A stretch of 9,380 bases of DNA from Actinomycetota bacterium (GTDB lineage Bacteria; Actinomycetota; Actinomycetes; Nanopelagicales; Nanopelagicaceae): positions 1-9,380 of the forward strand of contig WLGP01000025.1 in assembly GCA_009703165.1 (NCBI GenBank), written 5' to 3'. Made by a program: the position numbers and the translations under genes. This document shows positions 1 to 6,826 of this stretch, in pieces. Within the stretch, counting starts at the first letter, position 1, and the number at the start of each line of letters is the position of its first letter. A model generated the notes under the pieces. The model was not told where the DNA came from, did not search any database, and worked only from the letters and a program-made list of their open reading frames with translations.

Positions 1-359
1 CCAAAACCTGCCGATATCAATCCGGTCTTTGCGTACTTCTGCGCACCAATCATCACATTCTCAGCAACAGTCAGATCAGGATAGAGACCAACGCCTTGAA
101 GTGTGCGCGAGATTCCTAGCGAGGTTAATTCGTGCGTTGCTGGCCAGTCGTGGTCTTGACCATTCAAAGCCAGAGAACCAGAGGTTGGTTTTACGATTCC
201 GCAGATTGCATTAAAGAGAGTGGTCTTGCCGGCGCCGTTAGGGCCAATCAATCCGACTACTTGGTTGCTCTCGAGATTGAGGTAGACATCATCGAGTGCT
301 GTAAGTCCGCCAAATTTAACGGTGAGGTTGGAGATCGAAAGGAGCGATTGTGAACTCAT
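1..359 (-). CDS. LivG-like ABC transporter ATP-binding protein (partial, C-terminus outside window)
   Basis: This is the N-terminal 119 codons of an ABC ATPase; the gene runs off the left edge. Translation begins MSSQSLLSISNLTVKFGGLTALDD. A Walker A motif GPNGAGKTT lies at residues 39-47 and the Q-loop glutamine at about residue 88 within SRTLQGVGLYPDLTVAENV. The pattern FGGLxAL before Walker A and RTxQ followed by LTVxEN is typical of the LivG/LivF branch, which powers uptake of branched-chain amino acids or related substrates through LivH/LivM permeases. Signature and Walker B motifs are not in the window. The ATG is supported by AGGAG five bases upstream. That site overlaps the alr stop codon, and only eight bases separate the two genes, so they are probably co-translated. 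The substrate is inferred from family resemblance only; an amide, urea or other amino acid transporter of the same family is possible. Confidence 0.85.
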   Translation of the reverse strand, partial: MSSQSLLSISNLTVKFGGLTALDDVYLNLESNQVVGLIGPNGAGKTTLFNAICGIVKPTSGSLALNGQDHDWPATHELTSLGISRTLQGVGLYPDLTVAENVMIGAQKYAKTGLISAGF

Positions 360-364
360 ATCTT

Positions 365-369
365 CTCCT
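365..369 (-). promoter_or_regulatory. Ribosome binding site of the LivG-like gene, overlapping the alr stop
   Basis: AGGAG on the minus strand sits five bases before the ATG at 357-359 and shares bases with the TAG stop of alr at 368-370. This layout favours termination-reinitiation coupling. Confidence 0.7.
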
Positions 370-1492
370 ACTCCGTTGTGGGCGAACTTGATCGGTAGAT
401 TCTAGGCACTCGGGGGCCAATTCGCGTAACTATCTCGTAATTTATTGAGCCTGAAGCGCTCCCCCAATCCTCGGCTGTATACCCACCAGTAGCGCCATCA
501 CCAAAGATTTCAACCCAATCACCTGAGATCGCCTGTGATTTCGCCCCCAAATCGACTACAAATTGATCCATCGAGACGCGACCAATAATCGGTGCACGTT
601 CGCCTTGGAAGAAAATTCCAGCTCCCTGTGCCACGCGAGGAATTCCATCGGCATAACCCATAGCTACTACACCAAGTTTTGTATCGCTATCAGTTGTTGC
701 AGTTGCGCCATAACCAACAGGTGAGCCGGCAGGAACATCCTTAACAAGATGAAGTTTTGCTCGCACTGTCATTGCAGATTGCAGACCAAGAGAAGTAGAG
801 CTTCCGAGTGTCTTTACATCAGGAGTGAGTCCATAAATTGAAATTCCGGTGCGCACCATGTCGAACTTAGATTTTATATCTTTGAGAGTTGCCGCAGAGT
901 TTGAAAGGTGGCGAATGATATTTGTGTAACCAAATGACTCTAGCGTTGCCACCATCTCGGTAAAGCGAAGACGCTGACGCTCATTCTGTTCTTCACCTGG
1001 CTCATCAGCGCGAGCAAAGTGAGAGAAGATTCCGACGACATCAATGCCTGCAACATGATGTGCATCGAGCTTGCCCCATTCGCCAAGAAAGCCACCGCGC
1101 GTCATTCCGGTATCGACTTCTAAATGCACGCGTGGACGCTTTGCAGATTTCACCGCACCTATCTCTTCAAGTGCGATGATCGATGCGGCAGCCAACTCAA
1201 TGTCACGATCGACAGCGGTTGTGAAATCTGATCCTGGAGGCACTAGCCAGGCAAGAATTGGGGCTGTAATGCCGGCATCACGTAGAGCGATCGCCTCCTC
1301 CAAGAGTGCAACACCAAGATAGGTAGCACCGCCTGCCAGCGCAGCGCGAGCAACAGGTACCAACCCGTGGCCATACGCATCTGCCTTAACGACAGCCATG
1401 AGATCAACGCTTGCGATCGATTTCAGGTGTGCCACATTTGCGCTGATGCGATCGAGATCAATAATCGCTTCTGCTCGATTAAAGGTACTCAT
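368..1492 (-). CDS. alr: Alanine racemase
   Basis: A 374-residue PLP enzyme that interconverts L- and D-alanine in the cytosol, supplying D-alanine for peptidoglycan. The PLP-binding lysine is K36 in AVVKADAYGHG, at the start of the TIM-barrel domain. The second catalytic base is Tyr261 in PVGYGAT, in the C-terminal beta domain. Further family landmarks are HLEVDTGMTRGG (123-134), RHLSNSAAT, RTGISIYGL, GYADGIPR, GRVSMDQ and the closing RIGPRVPRIY. Length is normal for the family (about 360-390). The ATG overlaps the TGA of acpS as ATGA. No strong Shine-Dalgarno is visible (GGTGG lies ten bases upstream), so translation probably depends on coupling to acpS. In many Actinobacteria acpS and alr are separated by an NAD(P)H-hydrate repair gene; none is present here. 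Confidence 0.97.
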   Translation of the reverse strand: MSTFNRAEAIIDLDRISANVAHLKSIASVDLMAVVKADAYGHGLVPVARAALAGGATYLGVALLEEAIALRDAGITAPILAWLVPPGSDFTTAVDRDIELAAASIIALEEIGAVKSAKRPRVHLEVDTGMTRGGFLGEWGKLDAHHVAGIDVVGIFSHFARADEPGEEQNERQRLRFTEMVATLESFGYTNIIRHLSNSAATLKDIKSKFDMVRTGISIYGLTPDVKTLGSSTSLGLQSAMTVRAKLHLVKDVPAGSPVGYGATATTDSDTKLGVVAMGYADGIPRVAQGAGIFFQGERAPIIGRVSMDQFVVDLGAKSQAISGDWVEIFGDGATGGYTAEDWGSASGSINYEIVTRIGPRVPRIYRSSSPTTE

Positions 1493-1830
1493 CGCTCAAG
1501 AACCACCATTGCAGAGGCAATGCCGCCATCGTGTGAAAGAGATAGATGTACCTGCGCACCATTGACGAGGTCAGCAATCTGACCACGGAAGAGAAAGGCT
1601 GGCTTTCCATTTTCAAGATTAATTACTTCAGCATCGTGCCACGAAAGTCCGTGCTCTGGGCTGAGAGCTTTATAGAGAGCCTCTTTTGCGGCAAAGCGCG
1701 CTGCAAGTGATGCCAGAGGCTTACTACGCTCTGAATCAGTGAAGAGTTTCTCAAGTAGAGCCGGGGTGCGAGTGATGCTCTCCTCAAAGCGTTCGATATC
1801 TACGACATCGATGCCGATTCCATCAATCAT
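1489..1830 (-). CDS. acpS: Holo-[acyl-carrier-protein] synthase
   Basis: Transfers 4'-phosphopantetheine from CoA to the conserved serine of acyl carrier protein, activating it for fatty acid synthesis. The family opening MIxGIGxDVVDIxRF is clear. With the ATG at 1828-1830 the magnesium-binding Asp falls at residue 8, the usual position, and the second metal ligand is E50 in ARFAAKEAL. The C-terminal HLSLSHDGGIASAMVVLE matches the family. The protein is then 113 residues, slightly short of the usual 115-130. An in-frame ATG at 1867-1869 would add 13 residues with no family match and overlap the preceding gene by 29 bases, so I prefer the later start. Neither start has a good Shine-Dalgarno. 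The start lies ten bases after the stop of the PAP2 gene and the end overlaps alr by four bases, so coupled translation is likely. Confidence 0.93.
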   Translation of the reverse strand: MIDGIGIDVVDIERFEESITRTPALLEKLFTDSERSKPLASLAARFAAKEALYKALSPEHGLSWHDAEVINLENGKPAFLFRGQIADLVNGAQVHLSLSHDGGIASAMVVLER

Positions 1831-1840
1831 GGAGTCGAGT

Positions 1841-2509
1841 CTAGTGCAGTTGGCTTTTCGAGGGAACATACCTATCTACTGCAATGACTGCGACAAGCAG
1901 CGCACTTCCTACAAAGAGGCCGCCGAGTAGGTCGGTAAACCAATGAGTGTGGCGAATCAAAGAGACGGTGCAAACTGTAAGTGAAATTGCTGCAACACCG
2001 GCGCTAGCAAGACGACCCTGATATCTATCAACGTGGGCATACCGATAAATCAGATAGGCCAAAATTCCCCACGAAAGAACTGCATTTGAGGCATGTCCAC
2101 TTGGATAGGACATTCCACCTGCATGTAATAGATCAATTCCTAGCCGTGGTTTTGTGCGGCCGAGTAATAACTTCGCCGATCCCACTACGAGGTTGAGGAG
2201 AAGCAGCGAGAGAAGAGCAAGGTTAAGCGGGCGCCAGGTCTTAAATTTCCAAGCGATAAATGCAGCCGCAATTAACAGAACTGTTGCTGTTAAGCCACGA
2301 AGACCTAGATCATCAAGTCTGCGCAGAACGAAACCGGCAAAGCCTTCAAATTGTGGTTTTGGAGAGCTATTGATTCGCTTATCAAAGACGGTAAGTGGCC
2401 CATAGGTATAGACCTGTTGGGTTACAAGGAGAAAACCGCCAAATAAAATAGCTGACCAGCGAAGTGCTTTATTGCGCTGGGCCTTGCGAATATCTGCCTG
2501 CGGACTCAT
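1841..2509 (-). CDS. PAP2-family membrane phosphatase with divergent motifs
   Basis: A 222-residue, probably six-helix membrane protein of the PAP2 / type 2 phosphatidic acid phosphatase superfamily, whose members remove phosphate from lipid phosphates or undecaprenyl pyrophosphate. Hydrophobic segments lie near 17-36, 72-88, 94-112, 142-156, 166-184 and 195-211. Motif 1 (usually Kx6RP) reads K113-LLLGRT-K120-P121, with Lys in place of Arg. Motif 2 is intact as YPSGH (135-139). Motif 3 keeps H189-x3-D193 followed by LLGG, but the usual Arg six residues before the His is Ser183, with an Arg at 186 instead. The start codon directly follows the glmS stop (TAGATG), with GGTGG five bases upstream. 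Its place among glmS, acpS and alr suggests a role in envelope lipids, perhaps recycling of the undecaprenyl carrier; this is inference. The motif changes leave the activity uncertain. Confidence 0.82.
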   Translation of the reverse strand: MSPQADIRKAQRNKALRWSAILFGGFLLVTQQVYTYGPLTVFDKRINSSPKPQFEGFAGFVLRRLDDLGLRGLTATVLLIAAAFIAWKFKTWRPLNLALLSLLLLNLVVGSAKLLLGRTKPRLGIDLLHAGGMSYPSGHASNAVLSWGILAYLIYRYAHVDRYQGRLASAGVAAISLTVCTVSLIRHTHWFTDLLGGLFVGSALLVAVIAVDRYVPSKSQLH

Positions 2510-4354
2510 CTATTCCACCGTTACTGATTTAGCAAGATTTCGAGGTTGATCAACATCGTTACCGCGAGTGACCGCCATCTCGTAGGCAAAGACCTGCAAT
2601 GGAACTGTTGCCAAGATTGGTTGCAGCAAAGCAGGTGCTGAAGGAATACGAATGATGTGCTCTGCACCCACGACGTTATCGCCCTCTTGTGCAATCACAA
2701 TGACACGAGCACCGCGTGCCTTCACTTCTTGAATATTGCTCAGCATCTTCTCGTCAAGTGAGTGCTCGTGTCCTGAAGGCAAAATTGCAATCACTGGGGT
2801 CTGCTTGACTGAATCGATCAATGCGATTGGGCCATGCTTAAGTTCGCCACCTGCAAAGCCTTCGGCGTGAATGTAGGCAAGTTCCTTTAACTTTAGTGCG
2901 CCTTCAAGGGCAACTGGATATCCCACATTGCGTCCTAAGAATAAGACGGTATCTGAAGTTGCAAACTTGCGAGTCAATTCACGAAGTGGTTCAACAGTCT
3001 CAAGAATTTGTTCGATCTGTCCAGGAAGTTCAAGCATCTGGTGGTAGATCGTCTTTACATCGCCATCGCTCAGTTCTTTACGAACTTGTGCCAGCTTAAG
3101 ACCTAAGAGATAGACAGCGACGATCTGCGTCAGCAGAGCCTTTGTTGATGCCACAGCGATCTCAGGGCCTGCATGTGTGTAGATCACCGCATCTGATTCG
3201 CGAGGAATTGTTGAGCTGTTGGTGTTACAAATTGCTAAGACGCGAGCACCTGCAGCCTTTGCATGGCGTACTGCCATCAAGGTATCCATGGTTTCGCCAG
3301 ATTGTGAGATCGCAACGACAAGTGTTGAGCTATCTACGATCGGATCACGATAGCGATACTCACTTGCAATCTCGACTTCGACACTAATCTTTGCCCACTT
3401 TTCGATCGCATACTTGGCAACCATTCCTGCGTGATAGGCCGTTCCGCAGGCGATCACAACAATCTTCATAAGCGCTGCAATTTCAGCATCAGACATGTGT
3501 AACTCATCGATCAGGATCTGATCGTTATCGCTCAGGCGTCCGATCAAGGTATCGGCAACAGCCTTTGGCTGCTCAAAGATCTCCTTGAGCATGAAGTGGG
3601 TGAAGCCACCTTTCTGTGCAGCAGCGGCATCCCAGGTGATCTCATATTCACGCGGTGCAACAGGTGCTCCATCGAGATCGATAATCTCAATTGTCGATGG
3701 AGTAATTGTGATGATCTCATCTTGTCCAAGTTCGATTGCCCGCTTTGTGTAATCGATGAAAGCGGCAACATCTGAAGCTAAGAAGTTCTCGCCATCGCCG
3801 ATTCCGGCTACAAGTGGTGAGTTGCGACGTACGCCGACAATTCGCTCTGGGTCATCGGCGTGGACAGCGAGCAAGGTAAATGAGCCGCGCAGTAACTTCA
3901 CTGCAGCGCGCATTGCTTGAGTGAGATCTCCCCCATGCTCTTTACGAAGATCAGAGAGCAGGTGCGCTACAGATTCAGTATCGGTATCTGAAGAGAATGT
4001 GTGGCCACGGTTTTCAAGTTCTTCTTTAAGCTCTGAGTAATTTTCAATGATTCCGTTATGGATAACAGCAAGCTTTCCCTCGTTATCTACGTGAGGGTGG
4101 GCGTTGCGATCTGTCGGTCCGCCATGGGTTGCCCAACGGGTATGGCTGATTCCTGAATGAACAGTTGGAATATTTGGTGAGAGAGCGCTCTCTAGATTGG
4201 CTAACTTTCCCGCGCGCTTTTCAATAAAGAGTGATGTTGGTGTGCCGAGTGCGATACCTGCTGAGTCGTAACCGCGGTATTCAAGGCGACGAAGACCTTC
4301 GATAAGTGGATCAACTGCCGAACGTGCGCCTGTGTATCCCACAATGCCGCACAT
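2510..4354 (-). CDS. glmS: Glutamine-fructose-6-phosphate aminotransferase (isomerizing)
   Basis: Makes glucosamine-6-phosphate from fructose-6-phosphate and glutamine, the first committed step to UDP-GlcNAc. The 614 residues fit the family (about 600-625). The N-terminal class II glutamine amidotransferase domain starts MCGIVGYTG, so Cys2 becomes the N-terminal nucleophile after Met removal. It also carries SHTRWATHG (70-78), HNGIIENY (99-106) and SDTDTE (122-127). The first SIS domain has ACGTAYHAG (302-310), SQSGETMDT (350-358) and VASTKA (401-406). The second has FLGRNVGYPVALEGALKLKE (472-491) and ELKHGP (504-509). The C-terminal tail DQPRNLAKSVTVE places the sugar-binding lysine at K609. 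A strong AAGGAG eight bases before the ATG overlaps the glmM stop. The 12-base spacing from glmM leaves no room for a glmS ribozyme of the Firmicutes kind. Confidence 0.98.
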   Translation of the reverse strand: MCGIVGYTGARSAVDPLIEGLRRLEYRGYDSAGIALGTPTSLFIEKRAGKLANLESALSPNIPTVHSGISHTRWATHGGPTDRNAHPHVDNEGKLAVIHNGIIENYSELKEELENRGHTFSSDTDTESVAHLLSDLRKEHGGDLTQAMRAAVKLLRGSFTLLAVHADDPERIVGVRRNSPLVAGIGDGENFLASDVAAFIDYTKRAIELGQDEIITITPSTIEIIDLDGAPVAPREYEITWDAAAAQKGGFTHFMLKEIFEQPKAVADTLIGRLSDNDQILIDELHMSDAEIAALMKIVVIACGTAYHAGMVAKYAIEKWAKISVEVEIASEYRYRDPIVDSSTLVVAISQSGETMDTLMAVRHAKAAGARVLAICNTNSSTIPRESDAVIYTHAGPEIAVASTKALLTQIVAVYLLGLKLAQVRKELSDGDVKTIYHQMLELPGQIEQILETVEPLRELTRKFATSDTVLFLGRNVGYPVALEGALKLKELAYIHAEGFAGGELKHGPIALIDSVKQTPVIAILPSGHEHSLDEKMLSNIQEVKARGARVIVIAQEGDNVVGAEHIIRIPSAPALLQPILATVPLQVFAYEMAVTRGNDVDQPRNLAKSVTVE

Positions 4355-4362
4355 AGAGTGAT

Positions 4363-4368
4363 CTCCTT
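4363..4368 (-). promoter_or_regulatory. Ribosome binding site of glmS, overlapping the glmM stop
   Basis: AAGGAG on the minus strand is spaced eight bases from the glmS ATG and shares two bases with the glmM TAA at 4367-4369. It is one of the strongest Shine-Dalgarno sequences in the window. Confidence 0.75.
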
Positions 4369-5713
4369 AGAGAGAAAGTTCTTTTCTTACGACATCTGCA
4401 AGTGTTGTCGCAACTTCTGTAGCAAGGTTATCACTTTGGGCTTCAACCATCACTCTTACAAGGGCTTCTGTACCCGAGGCGCGCAAGAGAACGCGTCCTG
4501 AACTTCCCAGAGTGGTCTCGGCCACAAGAACTGCATCTGCAATCGCCTTTGAATCTGAGAGCTTATCTTTATCAACGCCTTTAACGTTGATGAGAATCTG
4601 CGGGAAGCGAACCATCGCAGAGGCAAGATCTGCCAGAGGTTTCTTGGTGCGTGCAACTTCTTGCGAAATTGCAAGAGCGGTCAATAAACCATCTCCGGTA
4701 TTTGCAAACTTTCGCATAATGACATGGCCAGACTGTTCCCCACCTAAAACAAAATCTTTGTCGAGCATGCGCTCTAGGACATAGCGATCTCCCACTGGAG
4801 TTGTCTCGACCTTAATCCCTGCAGATTCCATCGCACGGATAAATCCGAGGTTGCTCATCACAGTTCCAACGACGGTATCTGCCTTGAGTTCACCACTTGC
4901 CTTCATACCGATAGCAAGGATTGCCATAATCATGTCGCCATCGATCTCGTTGCCTTGCGCGTCAACTGCCAGGCAGCGATCTGCATCTCCATCGTGGGCG
5001 ATTCCAAAGTCAGCGCCTTCTTTTACAACTGCCGCCTTGAGGTTTGAAAGATAGGTAGATCCACAATTGTCATTGATATTCCAGCCATCTGGAGTATTGG
5101 AGATCGCGATGACCTTTGCACCAGCGCGTGCGAGCGCATCGGGTGCTACAAATGATGCTGCGCCATTTGCGCAATCAACGACGATAGTTAGCCCATCAAG
5201 GCGGGTGTGTACTGAAGTCAGCAGATGCTCGATGTACTTTTCCTTGGCACTCTCATCAACAATTGCTCGCCCTACACCGCGGCCTGTTGGTCGCTCCCAT
5301 GGTTCACCGATACGGGCTTCAATCAACGCTTCGATTGAATCATCGAGCTTGCCGCCACCGCGAGCAAATAACTTGATTCCGTTATCTGGCATCGCATTGT
5401 GAGATGCCGAGATCATGACGCCAAGGTCTGCTTGGGTACTTGCTACAAGGTATGAAATTGCCGGAGTGGGTAGAACTCCTACGCGATAGACATCAACGCC
5501 GGCGCTAGTTAAACCAGCAACGACAGCTGCTTCTAGGAACTCACCAGATGCTCGTGAATCTTGTCCGACGATTGCTCGTGGGCGCACAGATTTATCGTCG
5601 AAACTTTCAACGAGAATATGGGCAGCAGCGACGGCAACATCGAGTGCGAGTTCAGCGGTAAGTACCTGGCCATTAGCCAAGCCGCGGATTCCATCTGTAC
5701 CAAATAGGGACAT
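4367..5713 (-). CDS. glmM: Phosphoglucosamine mutase
   Basis: Converts glucosamine-6-phosphate to glucosamine-1-phosphate, the step after GlmS toward UDP-GlcNAc. It has the four-domain phosphohexomutase layout. The N-terminus reads MSLFGTDGIRG. The phosphoserine loop MISASHN (100-106) has S104 as the expected phosphorylated residue. The metal loop is DGDADR (241-246), the sugar-recognition loop GGEQSGH (324-330), and the phosphate-binding C-terminal loop runs from R411 (RASGTE) to R420. Length from the chosen ATG is 448, normal for the family. A GTG six bases upstream (5717-5719) is in frame but only two bases from the AAAGAG ribosome binding site, while the ATG is eight bases away and gives the canonical N-terminus. 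It follows rpsI by 21 bases, the same rpsI-glmM adjacency seen in many Actinobacteria. Confidence 0.97.
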   Translation of the reverse strand: MSLFGTDGIRGLANGQVLTAELALDVAVAAAHILVESFDDKSVRPRAIVGQDSRASGEFLEAAVVAGLTSAGVDVYRVGVLPTPAISYLVASTQADLGVMISASHNAMPDNGIKLFARGGGKLDDSIEALIEARIGEPWERPTGRGVGRAIVDESAKEKYIEHLLTSVHTRLDGLTIVVDCANGAASFVAPDALARAGAKVIAISNTPDGWNINDNCGSTYLSNLKAAVVKEGADFGIAHDGDADRCLAVDAQGNEIDGDMIMAILAIGMKASGELKADTVVGTVMSNLGFIRAMESAGIKVETTPVGDRYVLERMLDKDFVLGGEQSGHVIMRKFANTGDGLLTALAISQEVARTKKPLADLASAMVRFPQILINVKGVDKDKLSDSKAIADAVLVAETTLGSSGRVLLRASGTEALVRVMVEAQSDNLATEVATTLADVVRKELSL

Positions 5714-5721
5714 GAGCACCG

Positions 5722-5727
5722 CTCTTT
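5722..5727 (-). promoter_or_regulatory. Ribosome binding site that decides the glmM start
   Basis: AAAGAG on the minus strand has eight-base spacing to the ATG at 5711-5713 and only two to the GTG at 5717-5719, favouring the ATG. Its last bases also fall in a small hairpin (GAGC-GGT-GCTC, 5714-5724) that ends directly against the ATG. Confidence 0.55.
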
Positions 5728-5734
5728 AAGTGAA

Positions 5735-6223
5735 TTAACGCTTTGAGTATTGTGAACGCTTACGAGCCTTCTTAAGGCCGTACTTCTTGCGCTCGATAAC
5801 ACGTGCATCACGTGAAAGGAATCCAGCCTTCTTCAACGCTGGACGGTGTGCTTCAACATCAATTTCGTTCAGTGAACGTGCAACGCCTAGGCGAAGTGCG
5901 CCAGCCTGGCCTGAAACTCCACCACCGTTGATGCGAGCAAAAACATCGTACTGACCTTCTGCACCAACTGTGCGAAGTGGCTCAGATACTGATTGCTGGT
6001 GAACCTTATTTGGGAAGTACTCTGCAAGAGCCTTACCGTTAACAACCCAACGACCTGTTCCTGGAACCAGGCGTACGCGAGCAACGGCTTCCTTACGGCG
6101 ACCTGTGCCAGCACCTGGTGCCTTGATTGCTGGACGGTTTGTCGCAGCTGAAGGTGTTGCAGATGAGTAGGAAGTAGGAATCTCGTTCTCGTCGAGATCT
6201 GCGAAAGTTGTGTTATCTGACAT
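5735..6223 (-). CDS. rpsI: 30S ribosomal protein S9 (uS9)
   Basis: A 162-residue S9. The conserved domain starts near residue 39 with [14 protein letters not shown], continues through [35 protein letters not shown] and [30 protein letters not shown], and ends in SQYSKR. In the family this C-terminal tail reaches the P-site tRNA, with the terminal Arg contacting the anticodon loop. Residues 1-38 form a low-complexity, acidic then Ser/Thr/Pro/Ala-rich extension (DLDENEIP near 9-16), a feature common in actinobacterial S9 and absent from the E. coli protein. The ATG lies 14 bases after the rplM stop. An AAGGGA about ten bases upstream of the ATG is a moderate Shine-Dalgarno and is partly within an 8-base palindrome GGGATCCC (6230-6237). 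It is co-transcribed with rplM, as in most bacteria. Confidence 0.98.
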   Translation of the reverse strand: MSDNTTFADLDENEIPTSYSSATPSAATNRPAIKAPGAGTGRRKEAVARVRLVPGTGRWVVNGKALAEYFPNKVHQQSVSEPLRTVGAEGQYDVFARINGGGVSGQAGALRLGVARSLNEIDVEAHRPALKKAGFLSRDARVIERKKYGLKKARKRSQYSKR

Positions 6224-6237
6224 GTGTATGGGATCCC

Positions 6238-6690
6238 TTACTTAATAATCTGAGAAACTTGTTCGAATGTATATGGCTTTGGTGCTTGTGCTGCATGTGG
6301 ATGTTCTGGTCCTGCGTAAACCTTGAGCTTTCCAGCCATCTCGCGACCAAGACGGTTCTTAGGAAGCATTCCCTTGATCGCCTTCTCTACAGCGCGTGTT
6401 GGGTGCTTCTCAAGGAGTTCGCCGTAGACAGTCGATGTAAGACCGCCTGGGAAACCTGAGTGCTGGTGTGCAAACTTTGAAAGCGCCTTGTTACCTGAAA
6501 GAGAGATCTTCTCGGCGTTGATGACGATAACGAAGTCACCCATATCCATGTGTGGAGCAAATGTTGCCTTGTGCTTTCCACGAAGAAGAACTGCAGCATG
6601 TGTTGCTAGACGACCAAGAACAACATCTTGTGCATCGATGACGTGCCATGCACGAACGACGTCGCCTGCCTTAGGACTATATGTACGCAT
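6238..6690 (-). CDS. rplM: 50S ribosomal protein L13 (uL13)
   Basis: A 150-residue L13, an early-assembling large-subunit protein. Family landmarks are the opening [27 protein letters not shown] (24-30), [28 protein letters not shown], the [30 protein letters not shown] stretch and the C-terminal [13 protein letters not shown]. Length is normal (about 140-150). The ATG is preceded by AAGAAGG at nine-base spacing. This is the first gene after the only real intergenic gap in the window, and a promoter and structured leader lie directly upstream, so it probably heads the downstream transcription unit. L13 is an autogenous repressor of rplM-rpsI in E. coli; whether that holds here is unknown. Confidence 0.98.
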   Translation of the reverse strand: MRTYSPKAGDVVRAWHVIDAQDVVLGRLATHAAVLLRGKHKATFAPHMDMGDFVIVINAEKISLSGNKALSKFAHQHSGFPGGLTSTVYGELLEKHPTRAVEKAIKGMLPKNRLGREMAGKLKVYAGPEHPHAAQAPKPYTFEQVSQIIK

Positions 6691-6699
6691 GCTCTATTA

Positions 6700-6706
6700 C
6701 CTTCTT
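6700..6706 (-). promoter_or_regulatory. Ribosome binding site of rplM
   Basis: AAGAAGG on the minus strand is nine bases before the rplM ATG, within a purine-rich run at the end of the leader. Confidence 0.65.
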
Positions 6707-6722
6707 CTTTTCGTAGTGCTTC

Positions 6723-6751
6723 AAGGATTGACCTTCGGCGCCCGCTGGCGC
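6723..6751 (-). promoter_or_regulatory. Two tandem stem-loops in the rplM leader
   Basis: On the minus strand the first stem pairs GCGCC with GGCGC around the loop AGCG (6738-6751). After two bases a second pairs AAGG with CCTT around TCAAT (6723-6735). Both fall between the predicted transcription start and the rplM ribosome binding site. They could form a ribosomal-protein leader element; no known leader family is recognised and the second stem is weak on its own. Confidence 0.35.
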
Positions 6752-6760
6752 AGGGTGGCA

Positions 6761-6789
6761 ACTTTACCTTCTGCGGCATGGGGGGTCAA
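6761..6789 (-). promoter_or_regulatory. Predicted sigma-70-type promoter for the rplM operon
   Basis: On the minus strand TTGACC (6784-6789) matches the -35 consensus in five of six positions. It is followed at exactly 17 bases by TAAAGT (6761-6766), which matches the -10 consensus in four of six positions. Transcription would start near 6751-6756, giving a leader of roughly 60 bases before rplM. The call rests on motif match and position in the only long gap. Confidence 0.6.
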
Positions 6790-6806
6790 AATGGCTCAAA
6801 TCCCCC
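6781..6806 (-). repeat. Inverted repeat and 10-bp-spaced direct repeat over the rplM -35 box
   Basis: GGGGG (minus strand, 6802-6806) can pair with CCCCC (6781-6785) around a 16-base loop. Within the loop TTTGA occurs twice with starts ten bases apart (plus-strand TCAAA at 6786-6790 and 6796-6800), and the promoter-proximal copy overlaps the -35 hexamer. There is no T-run after the stem, so it is not an intrinsic terminator for the ABC-F gene. It might be an operator, or chance. Confidence 0.3.
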
Positions 6807-6826
6807 TGGCCACAGGCGCAAAATAG

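Noticed and set aside
1831..1869. Earlier in-frame start for acpS (ATG at 1867-1869)
   Set aside because: The extra 13 residues have no family counterpart, the AGG nearby is only one base from the ATG, and the later ATG places the metal-binding Asp at the canonical residue 8.
4355..4366. Possible glmS ribozyme upstream of glmS
   Set aside because: Only 12 bases separate glmM from glmS, far too few for the ribozyme, and that element is known mainly from Firmicutes.
5067..5402. A 111-codon plus-strand open frame opposite glmM
   Set aside because: It is fully antisense to conserved glmM sequence and has no family features; other antisense frames in the window look the same.
6691..6779. Small open frame starting at ATG 6777-6779 that runs through the rplM leader
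   Set aside because: Its start lies upstream of the predicted -10 box, so it would not be on the main transcript. It has no ribosome binding site and runs out of frame into rplM.
6781..6806. G5/C5 inverted repeat as an intrinsic terminator of the truA/ABC-F transcript
   Set aside because: The stem is only five pairs with a 16-base loop and is followed by ATGCCGC on the transcribed strand, with no T-run.
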